64,000 nt of DNA from Lachnospiraceae bacterium oral taxon 096. GTDB lineage: Bacteria > Bacillota > Clostridia > Lachnospirales > Lachnospiraceae. The notes under the pieces were generated by a model. It did no database searches, was not told the origin of the DNA, and worked only from the letters and a program-made list of their open reading frames with translations. The stretch spans positions 1,575,001 to 1,639,000 of the forward strand of contig CP073340.1 of NCBI GenBank assembly GCA_018141845.1, read 5' to 3'. The translations under genes and the position numbers were made by a program. This document shows, in pieces, positions 7,965 to 17,900 of the stretch. The first letter of the stretch is position 1. Each line of letters begins with the position of its first letter.

Positions 7965-10900
7965 TTGAAAATTAAAAAGAGAAAACGCGTAAAGCAGGCA
8001 ACCGCCTTAGCCCTGTCAGCGGTAATGGCGATGAGCGGCCTGCCGTATGTACCGTATTTGGGCGCCAATGTTGCATATGCAGCAACAACATTGGAGAATA
8101 ACATTGCGAGTAATACTGGGGAAAGTAGTAATACAAAGTATGTATATGGTCATGCAGATGATACCACAAATGGTTCATCTTCATCAGCTGGTGGTGTCCA
8201 AGGCCTTTATTCACCAAATCAAAATTCGTTTTACTTGGAACTTAATAGAACACCAGGAACATCAGCAACACCAGGATCAGTAAATGCATATGGCCAGGTA
8301 CTGTATCAACAGGGGGGGAATACCAATTATTTCCAAACAAGGTATGCCTTTGGAAAGCCAAGTGATGTAGATGGAAATAATCTTATCTCACCTAAGTTGA
8401 ATTATTCAGGCACTGGTGAGATTACAGGCTTTACGGTAGATAACAGTATTGCTAGTCGTATTCATGAAATTTCAGGAGCACAAAATGGTGTACCATCTAT
8501 ATTGAATATTCCAAATGATCCTAGTGGACATCTTGAAGTTCGGCAGACGGTTTCACCTTCTAAAGATAATGAATATATAATGCTAGAGTATACAGTGTAT
8601 AATGACAGCAGTCAGGTTACAGATTTTACCATTGGAAATGAAGCTGATACAGCTTTGATTAAACATGATAATAACCCTATTGTTGTCAGTGGAAAACAAA
8701 GCTCAGGCTATGAAGGTGTACATTTTCATGCAACGGGTGGAGAACCAGGAGGTACAAATTTAGGCGGTGGCCATGTATTTTCAACTTTAGATGTCTATAC
8801 AAAGCTTCCAACAGATCCAACAGTTACTATGCAGACGAGGGATAATTCAGATCCTAGCCGTACAGCTGTTTGGGCAGGTCAATGGTCAACAAATGGATAT
8901 AGTCCTTCAACTGCGATTCAAACCGCACTGTTTATGTTCACAGGAATGGAAAAACCAGTGTTAATGCAAGATGGTGATTCAGCAGTAGCTTTTTCAGCAT
9001 ATTTTAATTTGCTGCCACATGAAACAAAAACGGCAAAATTTGCGATTGCAACTCGCCAACATGTGTATTATGCGGCACCACAGCTCACAGATCAAGGATT
9101 GGATACAGGATATATGGCAACACCGGTAACCAGAAAAACTGGTGCTGATGCAGCTAAGTCCACTATAGAAAGAGTTTTAGATAAGACTGCGGCAGATAAT
9201 GGTGGTCTAAATAAAACTCTCTATATCATGATGCAGGGTGACGAAGAGATTGGGAAGACCATTGACATTCCAAGTGGATATAATGTTGTTATTATGTCGG
9301 CAGACTATAATACACCACAAAATTTAGCATCTTCATCGCCATCATATAAACCAGCTGGTGGAGTAGCGATGCAATATTCTTATGGGCCATCTGTTCCAAA
9401 GGCTAATTCTACTACCTATACACTGAAACGTAAGGCAGGATTTGATGGGCCATTATTTAGTGTAAAAAATGGTGGTACTGTTAAGTTTATGGATATTAAT
9501 CTTGATGGTCGGAATGTTCCAGCTACCAAGCCTATGATTGATGTGGAAAGTGGTGGAACTTTAACATTGGCTACAAAGGCTAGCATTACAAATGCAAATA
9601 CATCAGCTACAGAGGGTATGCCAGCTGCAGTTAATGTGGCAGGCGGAGCCAAGGTGGATATGTATGGATCTAGTATCCAAAATAATATTTCAGGTAAGAA
9701 GGCTGGTGCGGTAAAATTAGCAGATAACAGTGCTAATTTTACAGTTAGTGGAACAGTTAATATTACAGGAAGTAAGGATGCTGCTGGATCTAATGCCAAT
9801 GTTTATCTGGATGGAGCAGCAGCGGCTTCAGGTGCTTTTATTAAAACAAATAGTGATGGATTAAATTCAGATTCATCTATTGGTGTTTCCGTTGCATCTG
9901 GTTTGATTCCAACAGAAATTAGTCAAGGATATCCTGTTGTAAGACCAACAGGTGGTTCTTCTTACGCAGTATCTAACTTTATTGGAGATGCAGATACCCT
10001 ACCAGTAACAGATTATGTTGCAAGCCACACAAGTAGCATGGGTGGTAATGAGGTAGCTAATAATTACTATGTGGAGTCAGAAAAGTATACAATTTCTGTT
10101 CAAGTAATTGATGAGACAGGTCTTACGGTTAACCTAGGTGGACCAGCGAATCCATTGATTGCTACAAGTTTTGGATTTACTGCAGGGGCTATTCCAGCAG
10201 GTTCAGATATTGATTATACATATCCTACTTCTCTTACAGGTTTGAGGGAATTTGTAGAGTATAAAGAAGGTGTAACCCCAGGTGTAGGAAGTGTAATGAA
10301 TGAGACCAATGCAGCGGGAGCAGTTGTTTCTAGTATAGATTTCAATAAAGATGTTGCTGGAACAAAGCACATCAAAGGAAAGATGCCTAGAAAGAATGTT
10401 ATTGTTACTGTAAAATTTGCTCCTCAAATGGCAAATTACTACTTTGATGCACAGGGTGGACTTATACCAGGTGGTGTAACACATAAGAGTGAGCCAGCTA
10501 GTGGAACATCTACTACACTTGGTCAGATGCCAACACCGAGCAAGGGAGGAATGACCTTTGCAGGATGGTTTGAATATACAGATTCTGATGGTGATCATGT
10601 GTATAATCCAGCACTTCCAGCGGAGGCTGCTTCTGTGTCTACATCAGCTGTAACAGGTTATCCAGCACCTGGAAATCACACAAAGACATATTTTGCAAAG
10701 TGGGTTCCAGATACAACACCATATACTATTCAGAAGATTTATGAGAATGTAAATTCTAGCTTGCCATTGCATTTTGGTTCAGAGTTTGATCCAAGTACAT
10801 TTGTAGTTAATGGTAATATTCAGCCAGCAACTTCACCTGTAATTCCAGGATATACATTCCAATTTGGTGCGGATACACCTTCAGGTGGTACATTCACAGC

Positions 10901-13900
10901 TACAGGTGCAACTACGGCAAATTATTTAAAGACATCTGCACCGGCAACAAATGCTAGCTTGACCTATCGTCATAGAGTAGATCCAACACAGCCACCATTT
11001 ACACTAAATGTTGTACATGAGGTGATGGGCTCAGGAATTACTTTGGGAAGTCAAACACTGCAAAAGAGACCAGAGCAACCAATCAATGTAGCAAGTCAGA
11101 CTTATCCAGGATATACATTTGATCATGCAGCGATTACAGCAGGTGGCTCACAGGTAGGATATCAGCTTGGTTTAGATGCAAGTCAGGGACTGTTGACGAA
11201 TACAAATTATGTGAATGATGGAAATCTGACAGGATTTATGCCTAACCAAAATGTTACGGTCGTTTACTACTATAGACCAGACAGTGCTTCAGCTGTAACA
11301 AGAAGATTTATGGCTGATGGTGTGGCAATCTATGCAGATAGTAATGCATTTGCACCAAACTCAGCAATCACAACACCATTGGCAGTGCCAACAGCTGCAA
11401 CTACAGCAGCAATGTATGGATATATCTATAATCCAGCACTTCCAAATGCATTGACATTAAACCCATCTGGTGCTTTGACTGCGGATTCAGCAGGTGCTTT
11501 GACAGGAACAATGCCAGCCAGTGGTGGAGTTCGTGCAATCTATAATCTCGACAGAGATCCAGCAAAGTGGCAGAACTTAAACTTTGACTTTGTCAACGAT
11601 GGTTCTTCTAACTTTGCAACATTGAGTTCTCATGGACCAATCAGTGTACTCACAGATGATGGTGTAACAAATGGTCACGAGAACGCAATGCAGTTTAGTG
11701 TAATTAAGAATCTCAACGGATTCCCAACAGTAACACCAGACAACTACCATATGGTACAGGGATGGTATTACGATCAGGCAGGTACACAGCCAATTACAGA
11801 TGCAGATCGTTTGGCAACAGATCCATCTGGATCAAGAACAGTTTATGTAAAGGTTGTCGAAGATCCTAGCAAGTGGGTTGATGTTAACTTTGCTTCATCT
11901 GATACTTCAAAGGGTACATTGACATCAGCAGGTACAAATGTTCCAGGTGGTACACCACAGCATCTTCACTACGACTTAGCATGGAGTAGCCTTGTTCTTC
12001 CAACAACAAATCCTATTGCTAACTACGAGTTGAAGAATTGGACATCACCAAGTGGACAGGTTGTTCAGCCAAGTGATATCGTTGTTGCAGGTACATATCT
12101 TGCAAACTTTGGTAAGGTAGATGCAACATGGGGTCTTAACCCAGGTGCATTTGGTGCAAACGGAAGAATTGGTGACAATGGTCAGGGTACAATTACTGTT
12201 ACAGGTACAACACCAGGTAACCGCTATGTAATTACAGATCCTGATAACAATATTATTGCCGTTGTTGATGGACCAGCAAATGGAAGCGATATTCAGGTTC
12301 CAAATGTAATTCCAGGTAGAACTTATAATGTTGTTGAGGGCGGACCAGATACACAGGCAACTGTAGGTCAGCCAGGAACTTCTGTGACAGGAAGTAACAT
12401 CTCTAGTCCAAAGCCAGTTATGATTCCAGCAATTGGTGATAACAGAAATGTCGGCGTGGATCCTAATGATACAGATAGAGCACAGATTGTAATTAATCCA
12501 GCAGATCCAGATGCAGATTACGCATTGATTGATTCAAATGGAAATGTTGTGCCATATCCAAATTCAGATAATGGTTGGTTGACACCGGTAGGATCTGGAC
12601 CAGCAACCGTGACATTTAATAACTTAAATCCAGGTGATACATACACCGTTGTTGCTCGTCGCCATGGCAATCCAAGTGAGACACCAACTGGAAATCTTCC
12701 AGCAGGTGTACCAGTTGTAGCTAACCCTGGTGATATGGTTGATATTCAGAATTACACCATTAAGACAGTTACAAATGCTGTTGGTGGAAATGTAGGAATT
12801 ACGAGCGTGGATACAAACTCAGTTAATACTACAGATTTCAACACAGCGAAGGGAACTTCAACCTTTACACTTCATGCAGATCCTACAGATGGTGCAGGTC
12901 ATGCATTTAAGTATTGGTTAATTGCCAATGGTAGAATTCCAGGCGTAACAGCAAAGATTACAAGCAACGATTACACAGGTACTTTGGATAGAAGCAATGT
13001 TATCTTTGAAGCTATCTATGATGTGCCAGCAACAGATGCTTTTGGCAATCCAATTGCACCAGTTTCACAGGAGAATAGAGGCGGAGCAGCAGACGGTGAG
13101 TTTGCTATGGACGCAAGTCAAATCTCCGATATTCAGAACAACTTGACCAACCCTACTGACCAGAGCTTGATCAATGTTAACCATGCCGATGTTCGCTACA
13201 AAGTTATCTTTGATAAGAGAAATGCAGAGAACAACGAGGTACAGGCTGTAAAGAATGTACCATCTCAGGTATGGGTTGATCACCCAGGTGCATTTACAGC
13301 AGGTTGGGCACTTGATGTCAAGGAAGAAAGATATGTCGATGGAAGATTAGTACAGAATGCAACTCCATCTGATGCACAGGTCAATGTCAATGTTCAGTTG
13401 GCAAGTCAGGATACAGATATGCTTGACTATGAAGTTTGGGATCTTGGTCCTACAGTAGATTCTACATGGACAAAGATTGCAAATCCTACCTATACATCAC
13501 AGATGAGCGTTGTTGAGGATGTAGCAAACAACGGTGGACTTCTTTCCTTCGTTGGAAATCTCAACCATACTTATGTCCTTGTTTACTCAAAGACATTTAA
13601 GTTGAACTTCATCGATAACAATCCTACAAAGGATCACCTCTATCTCGGTGATACAACCAGAAACTTCTTTAAGAAGATTAAGGTGAGAAAGAAAGACGCA
13701 GTTGATGACAGCTGGTACACATCAGACTATGCAGTTGTTACAGGATATGCAGATGGTGCAACAGCCAACACCTTGGTAACTCCATTTGATGATATCTATG
13801 GTACAACCCATACTTATGTGAACTGGTCAAAGAAGGATATGCCAAACAATATCTCTATCTTCGATCCATCAGCTGAAGTAACAAGAACAATGAATGTCTA

Positions 13901-14909
13901 TGCTTACTACGATAACAACAGACCTCAGGTACAGCAGGCAAGAAAGGATTTGACAAGCTTAATTGGTCAGGCCAATGACCTTGTTGGCGATCCATTCTTA
14001 AAGGCTGGTGAGGCTGAGAGATTGCAGGCAGCCATTGCTGAGGCACAGAATGTTCTTGATCGTATCCGTGGAAGACTAGAGAATGGCACAGATCCTCTTC
14101 GTATGGCAAATTATCCAGAGTTGCAGGCAGCAATTGACGCTCTCCGTGCAGTGATGGATGATCTCTATGGACATTCTAACAGAAGAAGCGATCGCTTCAA
14201 CCAGAGAAATAATGGTGCAGGCGGTGGCTCAGGTTCATCAGGACGTGGTGGCGGAAATGTTTCTGGTACACCACTTCAGGGAACAAGATATGTAAGTATG
14301 CCATTGCAGAACACACCACAGATTACATTTACACTTGGTGTAGATGGAGGCTGGAAGATCAATCCAACAACCAATCGTTGGGGATTCTACTTAAATGGTG
14401 GACTTCCATTGAACAATAGATGGGGAAGAATTGATTATGTCAATGCAAACGGACAGCCTGTTACCGATTGGTACAGATTTGATGAGCAGTCAAGCCTTGT
14501 TACAGGTTGGTACTATGACAAGGATGACAAGCAGTGGTATCTGTTAAATCCTAAGGAAGGTTCCGATCAGGGCAAGATGATCAGAGGATGGTACCTTGAT
14601 ACCACAAAGAATAAGTGGTACTTCTTGAACAGAGACAATGGTACCATGATGACTGGTTGGTATCATGATCCAAGTGATGGCAAGTGGTACTTCTTCGATC
14701 CAACAACTGGTGAGATGTACACAGGTTGGGCTAAGATCAACAACAAGTGGTATTTCTTTAATCAGTTTGCAAGCGAACCAACATGGAGATTAGAGAATGA
14801 TGTTTGGGTATATAACAACAACAATGTTCGCCCATTTGGTTCTTTATATGTGAGTGAGACAACGCCAGATGGTTACACAGTCAATAGCAATGGCGAGTGG
14901 ATCAACTAG
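7965..14909 (+). CDS. Giant secreted surface protein with C-terminal wall-binding repeats (2314 aa)
   Basis: TTG start at 7965 with GGAGG at 7951-7955. Signal peptide about residues 1-39: basic KIKKRKRVK, hydrophobic core, cleavage after VAYA. Residues about 45-370 form a beta-rich domain of unknown type. About 395-650 is a parallel beta-helix-like stretch (SGGTLTLATKASITN, IQNNISGKKAGAVKL). About 826-916 resembles an InlB/Listeria-Bacteroides beta-grasp repeat (GGMTFAGWFE, KTYFAKW), then MucBP-like units (YPGYTFDHA, VTVVYYYRPD). About 1450-1590 holds beta-sandwich repeats (ADYALIDSNGNVV, LNPGDTYTVVARR). About 1986-2067 is an alpha-helical, FIVAR-like segment. A Gly/Ser linker (2085-2100) leads to wall-binding repeats (2125-2314). 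It is probably an adhesin; the ligand is unknown. Confidence 0.85.
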   Translation: MKIKKRKRVKQATALALSAVMAMSGLPYVPYLGANVAYAATTLENNIASNTGESSNTKYVYGHADDTTNGSSSSAGGVQGLYSPNQNSFYLELNRTPGTSATPGSVNAYGQVLYQQGGNTNYFQTRYAFGKPSDVDGNNLISPKLNYSGTGEITGFTVDNSIASRIHEISGAQNGVPSILNIPNDPSGHLEVRQTVSPSKDNEYIMLEYTVYNDSSQVTDFTIGNEADTALIKHDNNPIVVSGKQSSGYEGVHFHATGGEPGGTNLGGGHVFSTLDVYTKLPTDPTVTMQTRDNSDPSRTAVWAGQWSTNGYSPSTAIQTALFMFTGMEKPVLMQDGDSAVAFSAYFNLLPHETKTAKFAIATRQHVYYAAPQLTDQGLDTGYMATPVTRKTGADAAKSTIERVLDKTAADNGGLNKTLYIMMQGDEEIGKTIDIPSGYNVVIMSADYNTPQNLASSSPSYKPAGGVAMQYSYGPSVPKANSTTYTLKRKAGFDGPLFSVKNGGTVKFMDINLDGRNVPATKPMIDVESGGTLTLATKASITNANTSATEGMPAAVNVAGGAKVDMYGSSIQNNISGKKAGAVKLADNSANFTVSGTVNITGSKDAAGSNANVYLDGAAAASGAFIKTNSDGLNSDSSIGVSVASGLIPTEISQGYPVVRPTGGSSYAVSNFIGDADTLPVTDYVASHTSSMGGNEVANNYYVESEKYTISVQVIDETGLTVNLGGPANPLIATSFGFTAGAIPAGSDIDYTYPTSLTGLREFVEYKEGVTPGVGSVMNETNAAGAVVSSIDFNKDVAGTKHIKGKMPRKNVIVTVKFAPQMANYYFDAQGGLIPGGVTHKSEPASGTSTTLGQMPTPSKGGMTFAGWFEYTDSDGDHVYNPALPAEAASVSTSAVTGYPAPGNHTKTYFAKWVPDTTPYTIQKIYENVNSSLPLHFGSEFDPSTFVVNGNIQPATSPVIPGYTFQFGADTPSGGTFTATGATTANYLKTSAPATNASLTYRHRVDPTQPPFTLNVVHEVMGSGITLGSQTLQKRPEQPINVASQTYPGYTFDHAAITAGGSQVGYQLGLDASQGLLTNTNYVNDGNLTGFMPNQNVTVVYYYRPDSASAVTRRFMADGVAIYADSNAFAPNSAITTPLAVPTAATTAAMYGYIYNPALPNALTLNPSGALTADSAGALTGTMPASGGVRAIYNLDRDPAKWQNLNFDFVNDGSSNFATLSSHGPISVLTDDGVTNGHENAMQFSVIKNLNGFPTVTPDNYHMVQGWYYDQAGTQPITDADRLATDPSGSRTVYVKVVEDPSKWVDVNFASSDTSKGTLTSAGTNVPGGTPQHLHYDLAWSSLVLPTTNPIANYELKNWTSPSGQVVQPSDIVVAGTYLANFGKVDATWGLNPGAFGANGRIGDNGQGTITVTGTTPGNRYVITDPDNNIIAVVDGPANGSDIQVPNVIPGRTYNVVEGGPDTQATVGQPGTSVTGSNISSPKPVMIPAIGDNRNVGVDPNDTDRAQIVINPADPDADYALIDSNGNVVPYPNSDNGWLTPVGSGPATVTFNNLNPGDTYTVVARRHGNPSETPTGNLPAGVPVVANPGDMVDIQNYTIKTVTNAVGGNVGITSVDTNSVNTTDFNTAKGTSTFTLHADPTDGAGHAFKYWLIANGRIPGVTAKITSNDYTGTLDRSNVIFEAIYDVPATDAFGNPIAPVSQENRGGAADGEFAMDASQISDIQNNLTNPTDQSLINVNHADVRYKVIFDKRNAENNEVQAVKNVPSQVWVDHPGAFTAGWALDVKEERYVDGRLVQNATPSDAQVNVNVQLASQDTDMLDYEVWDLGPTVDSTWTKIANPTYTSQMSVVEDVANNGGLLSFVGNLNHTYVLVYSKTFKLNFIDNNPTKDHLYLGDTTRNFFKKIKVRKKDAVDDSWYTSDYAVVTGYADGATANTLVTPFDDIYGTTHTYVNWSKKDMPNNISIFDPSAEVTRTMNVYAYYDNNRPQVQQARKDLTSLIGQANDLVGDPFLKAGEAERLQAAIAEAQNVLDRIRGRLENGTDPLRMANYPELQAAIDALRAVMDDLYGHSNRRSDRFNQRNNGAGGGSGSSGRGGGNVSGTPLQGTRYVSMPLQNTPQITFTLGVDGGWKINPTTNRWGFYLNGGLPLNNRWGRIDYVNANGQPVTDWYRFDEQSSLVTGWYYDKDDKQWYLLNPKEGSDQGKMIRGWYLDTTKNKWYFLNRDNGTMMTGWYHDPSDGKWYFFDPTTGEMYTGWAKINNKWYFFNQFASEPTWRLENDVWVYNNNNVRPFGSLYVSETTPDGYTVNSNGEWIN

Positions 14910-14926
14910 GCATAAGGAGGAAACAA

Positions 14927-17900
14927 TTGAAAAAAGCAAGATTTAAGAAAGGAATTTCCAATTTGCTTGCTGCTACCATGGTTGCGACTATGGTAGCACC
15001 GGCTCTGCCGGTTTACGCAGCAGGAGGCATTAATTTGGATATAGAGTCACTATTTCCAGGTGTATTTAATGCTACTGAAAGGGCAACTTTTCAGCTTACA
15101 GGAACTCCAGGAGCTTCCACCCCAGTATTACCTGTACAAACAGATGGATCTGGTAGAAAGTTATTGCCATTTCTTCAGGTGAATGGCTCAGGATATAAGC
15201 TTCATGATTACAATGGTATGTTGGCAGCTAAGGGTATTAGTTTAAGTGATTATAGTATTGATGGCTGGTATGAGGGTGATCAATCTAGTCTTTCACCTAG
15301 GTATTTTTATCCTAGTTATTTCCCAGCTGTAGACACTGTGTATACTGCTAGAGGAACAGGTGCAGGTAATCAGTATATTGTAAAGACGCAGTTGAATTTA
15401 CCAAGTGGCACTTCTATTTATATGGGAGATTTAAGCCCAGCTTATGCAGATGTGCACTCAGGTTCAGCATTTTCAAAAGCAGCAAGTCGAATTGATGGAT
15501 TTGAAGCAAGTAGTGGTACTATTAGTATGTATAAGGTTGCAGATGCTGACAAAAGTCCGACAAGAACATCGGTTGTCACTCCACCTGCAACAGTTCCATT
15601 TAGTACGACAGCAGATCCTGGTGCTTTTCCAGATGCCTTTGCATGGAATGCAACGGATAAGAAGGTAAGCGGTAGAATGGTACCAAGAGATGTAGCGATT
15701 GATTTTACTTATACAGCTGATACAAACAAAAAGCAGCCGATTGTAGTAAAAGATGTTGTAGTAGATGCAGCAGGTCATCAGCTATCTAGTACAATTCGAT
15801 CAGCGAATTCTTATTATGCTAGCGAGACGATTCCAGCAGGAGCTGTTGTTCCAAATAATGATATGATAACCGCTCCGTCAGGTTCTCCAGCAGGTACAGA
15901 GCCAAGATTTATATTAAAGAGACAAGCGCCTGGAACAGTATCAGATCCTATAGAAAAGGCGAAGATAACCAAATCGGGTACAACGAATGAGTTGAAGACA
16001 TTAGCAGAGTTAACTGCAACACCAGACGTTTCTTGGATTGGATTTATGACAGGTGATAATTTGCATGTAAATGCTACCAGCAATGAGGTCACAGGTAACA
16101 TGGTTAACTATCCAGTTGATGTTACTTATACCTATATGGTTAATCCAAATTATCAGAAGTCTGTGGACATTGTGTATAAGGATGAACTGGGCAATAATAT
16201 TACAGATAAGGTTGTTGCTGCATTAACAGCAGCTGGTACAACAGTTGGAACTGTTCATGGAGCGACAACTGCTACAGGTGGTGGACTGTATGAAAGCAAT
16301 CATCATTTGATGTATGATTTGGATCGTGTTGCTTCAGGAGGAGGAAATGGAAATTATTTGATTCCAGCCCCAGTGCTTAATGGATATTTGAGTACAGGAA
16401 CAAGAATACCAACGATGACAATTAAAAATGCGAATCCAGCAGGTGATGGTTTCACTAATACATCAGCAGGATGGACAGCATCGACACCTTCATTCCAAGT
16501 TACATCATCCGTGGCAGCACCACCTAATAACCTTGAGATTCAGGTTACCTATAATCTTGATCCGGATGCTGTGAAGAAAGTTCGCTTGAGCACAAAGGGT
16601 GGTGGTAGCTTAGTAATGGCAAGTGGTAGTCAGTATATTCAGGGTTCTACAGGTCAAATTGAAAGTGTTGCAGAGGACTTTACAGATAACAGTTATAAGA
16701 TTGACCAACCATTTATTTCTAACTTGGCAACTCCAACACCAGATTTAGGTTATACCGTAGGATCTTGGGAACGCAAAGATGCTAGTGGAAACTGGGTTCC
16801 ATTTACACCATACGCTGGAACAGGTGCAGGTATTGCCCAGACAGACATTCCTAGTAGCCCTGGAGATACAATCGATTTGAGAGTTTCATTTGATGCAAAT
16901 CCAGCAATGATGAACACTTATACATTTACATCAAGTGATCCAAACTTAAATTACAGTTTGTTGAACACATCACCAGTGACCAATATTCAGAATCAGACAA
17001 CAGTTACAATGTCAAGAACCGATGTTGATGCAGCATCCAATGCAAGTACAGTGACAGCAAATGCAGGTTACAGAGTTGGTTGGTTTGATTCTCATGGTCA
17101 AGAGATTGACTTTAATACTGGCGATATTACACATATGAGTGGCGAGACATTTACAGCAAGAGCTGTACCAACAACACCTCTCAATGCGTACACACCAACA
17201 GGAACTGGACAGTTAGATGACACAACAGGAGCACCAACTATTCAGGTAGATACAGGTACTCAGGCGATTGACCCAAGATTGAACTATGTAGTTACAGATC
17301 CAAGTGGAAATGTAGTTACTGTTATTCCTGGTTCAAATCTTGCAGGAGATAATGGTGCAATTACAGGACCATTTACACCAGGTTATCCATATAACATCTA
17401 TACTTATGATCCAGCAACAGCAGGAACTCCAGTAGTGACGGGATCACCAATTCCAAGTACAGTGACAACTTCAGCTCCAGGACAAGTGGTTATCCCAACA
17501 ACAAATCCACAGGGATCAACCAGTGGACCAAGACCAATTGTAGCTCCAGATAATTCAAATCCTGGAACAACAAGTATTACAGTTAATCCAACAACACCAA
17601 ATACAGATTATCAATTGCTTGATCCTTCAGGCAATGTGGTTGCACCTTGGACAACACCAACAACACCTGGTGCACCAGTGACATTTGGTGGATTGGATCC
17701 TAATACGACTTATACAATCGTAGCTAGAACAACAGGAACAAACGATCCTGGATATCCAGCTAATGGTACCCCAGTCAATACAGCAGTCTTGACACCAGTA
17801 CAAAGTGCTCATAAGGTTATGTTCCAAAGTGTAATGCCACCAATGAACATTAAGGTTGGAACACATTCAGGTCTATCACTGAGTGATTTAAATAGTGTTG

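Noticed and set aside
9416..10598. Minus-strand frames of about 130 codons opposite the first giant surface gene
   Set aside because: They arise from the repetitive Thr/Gly/Ala codon pattern on the other strand and have no binding sites.
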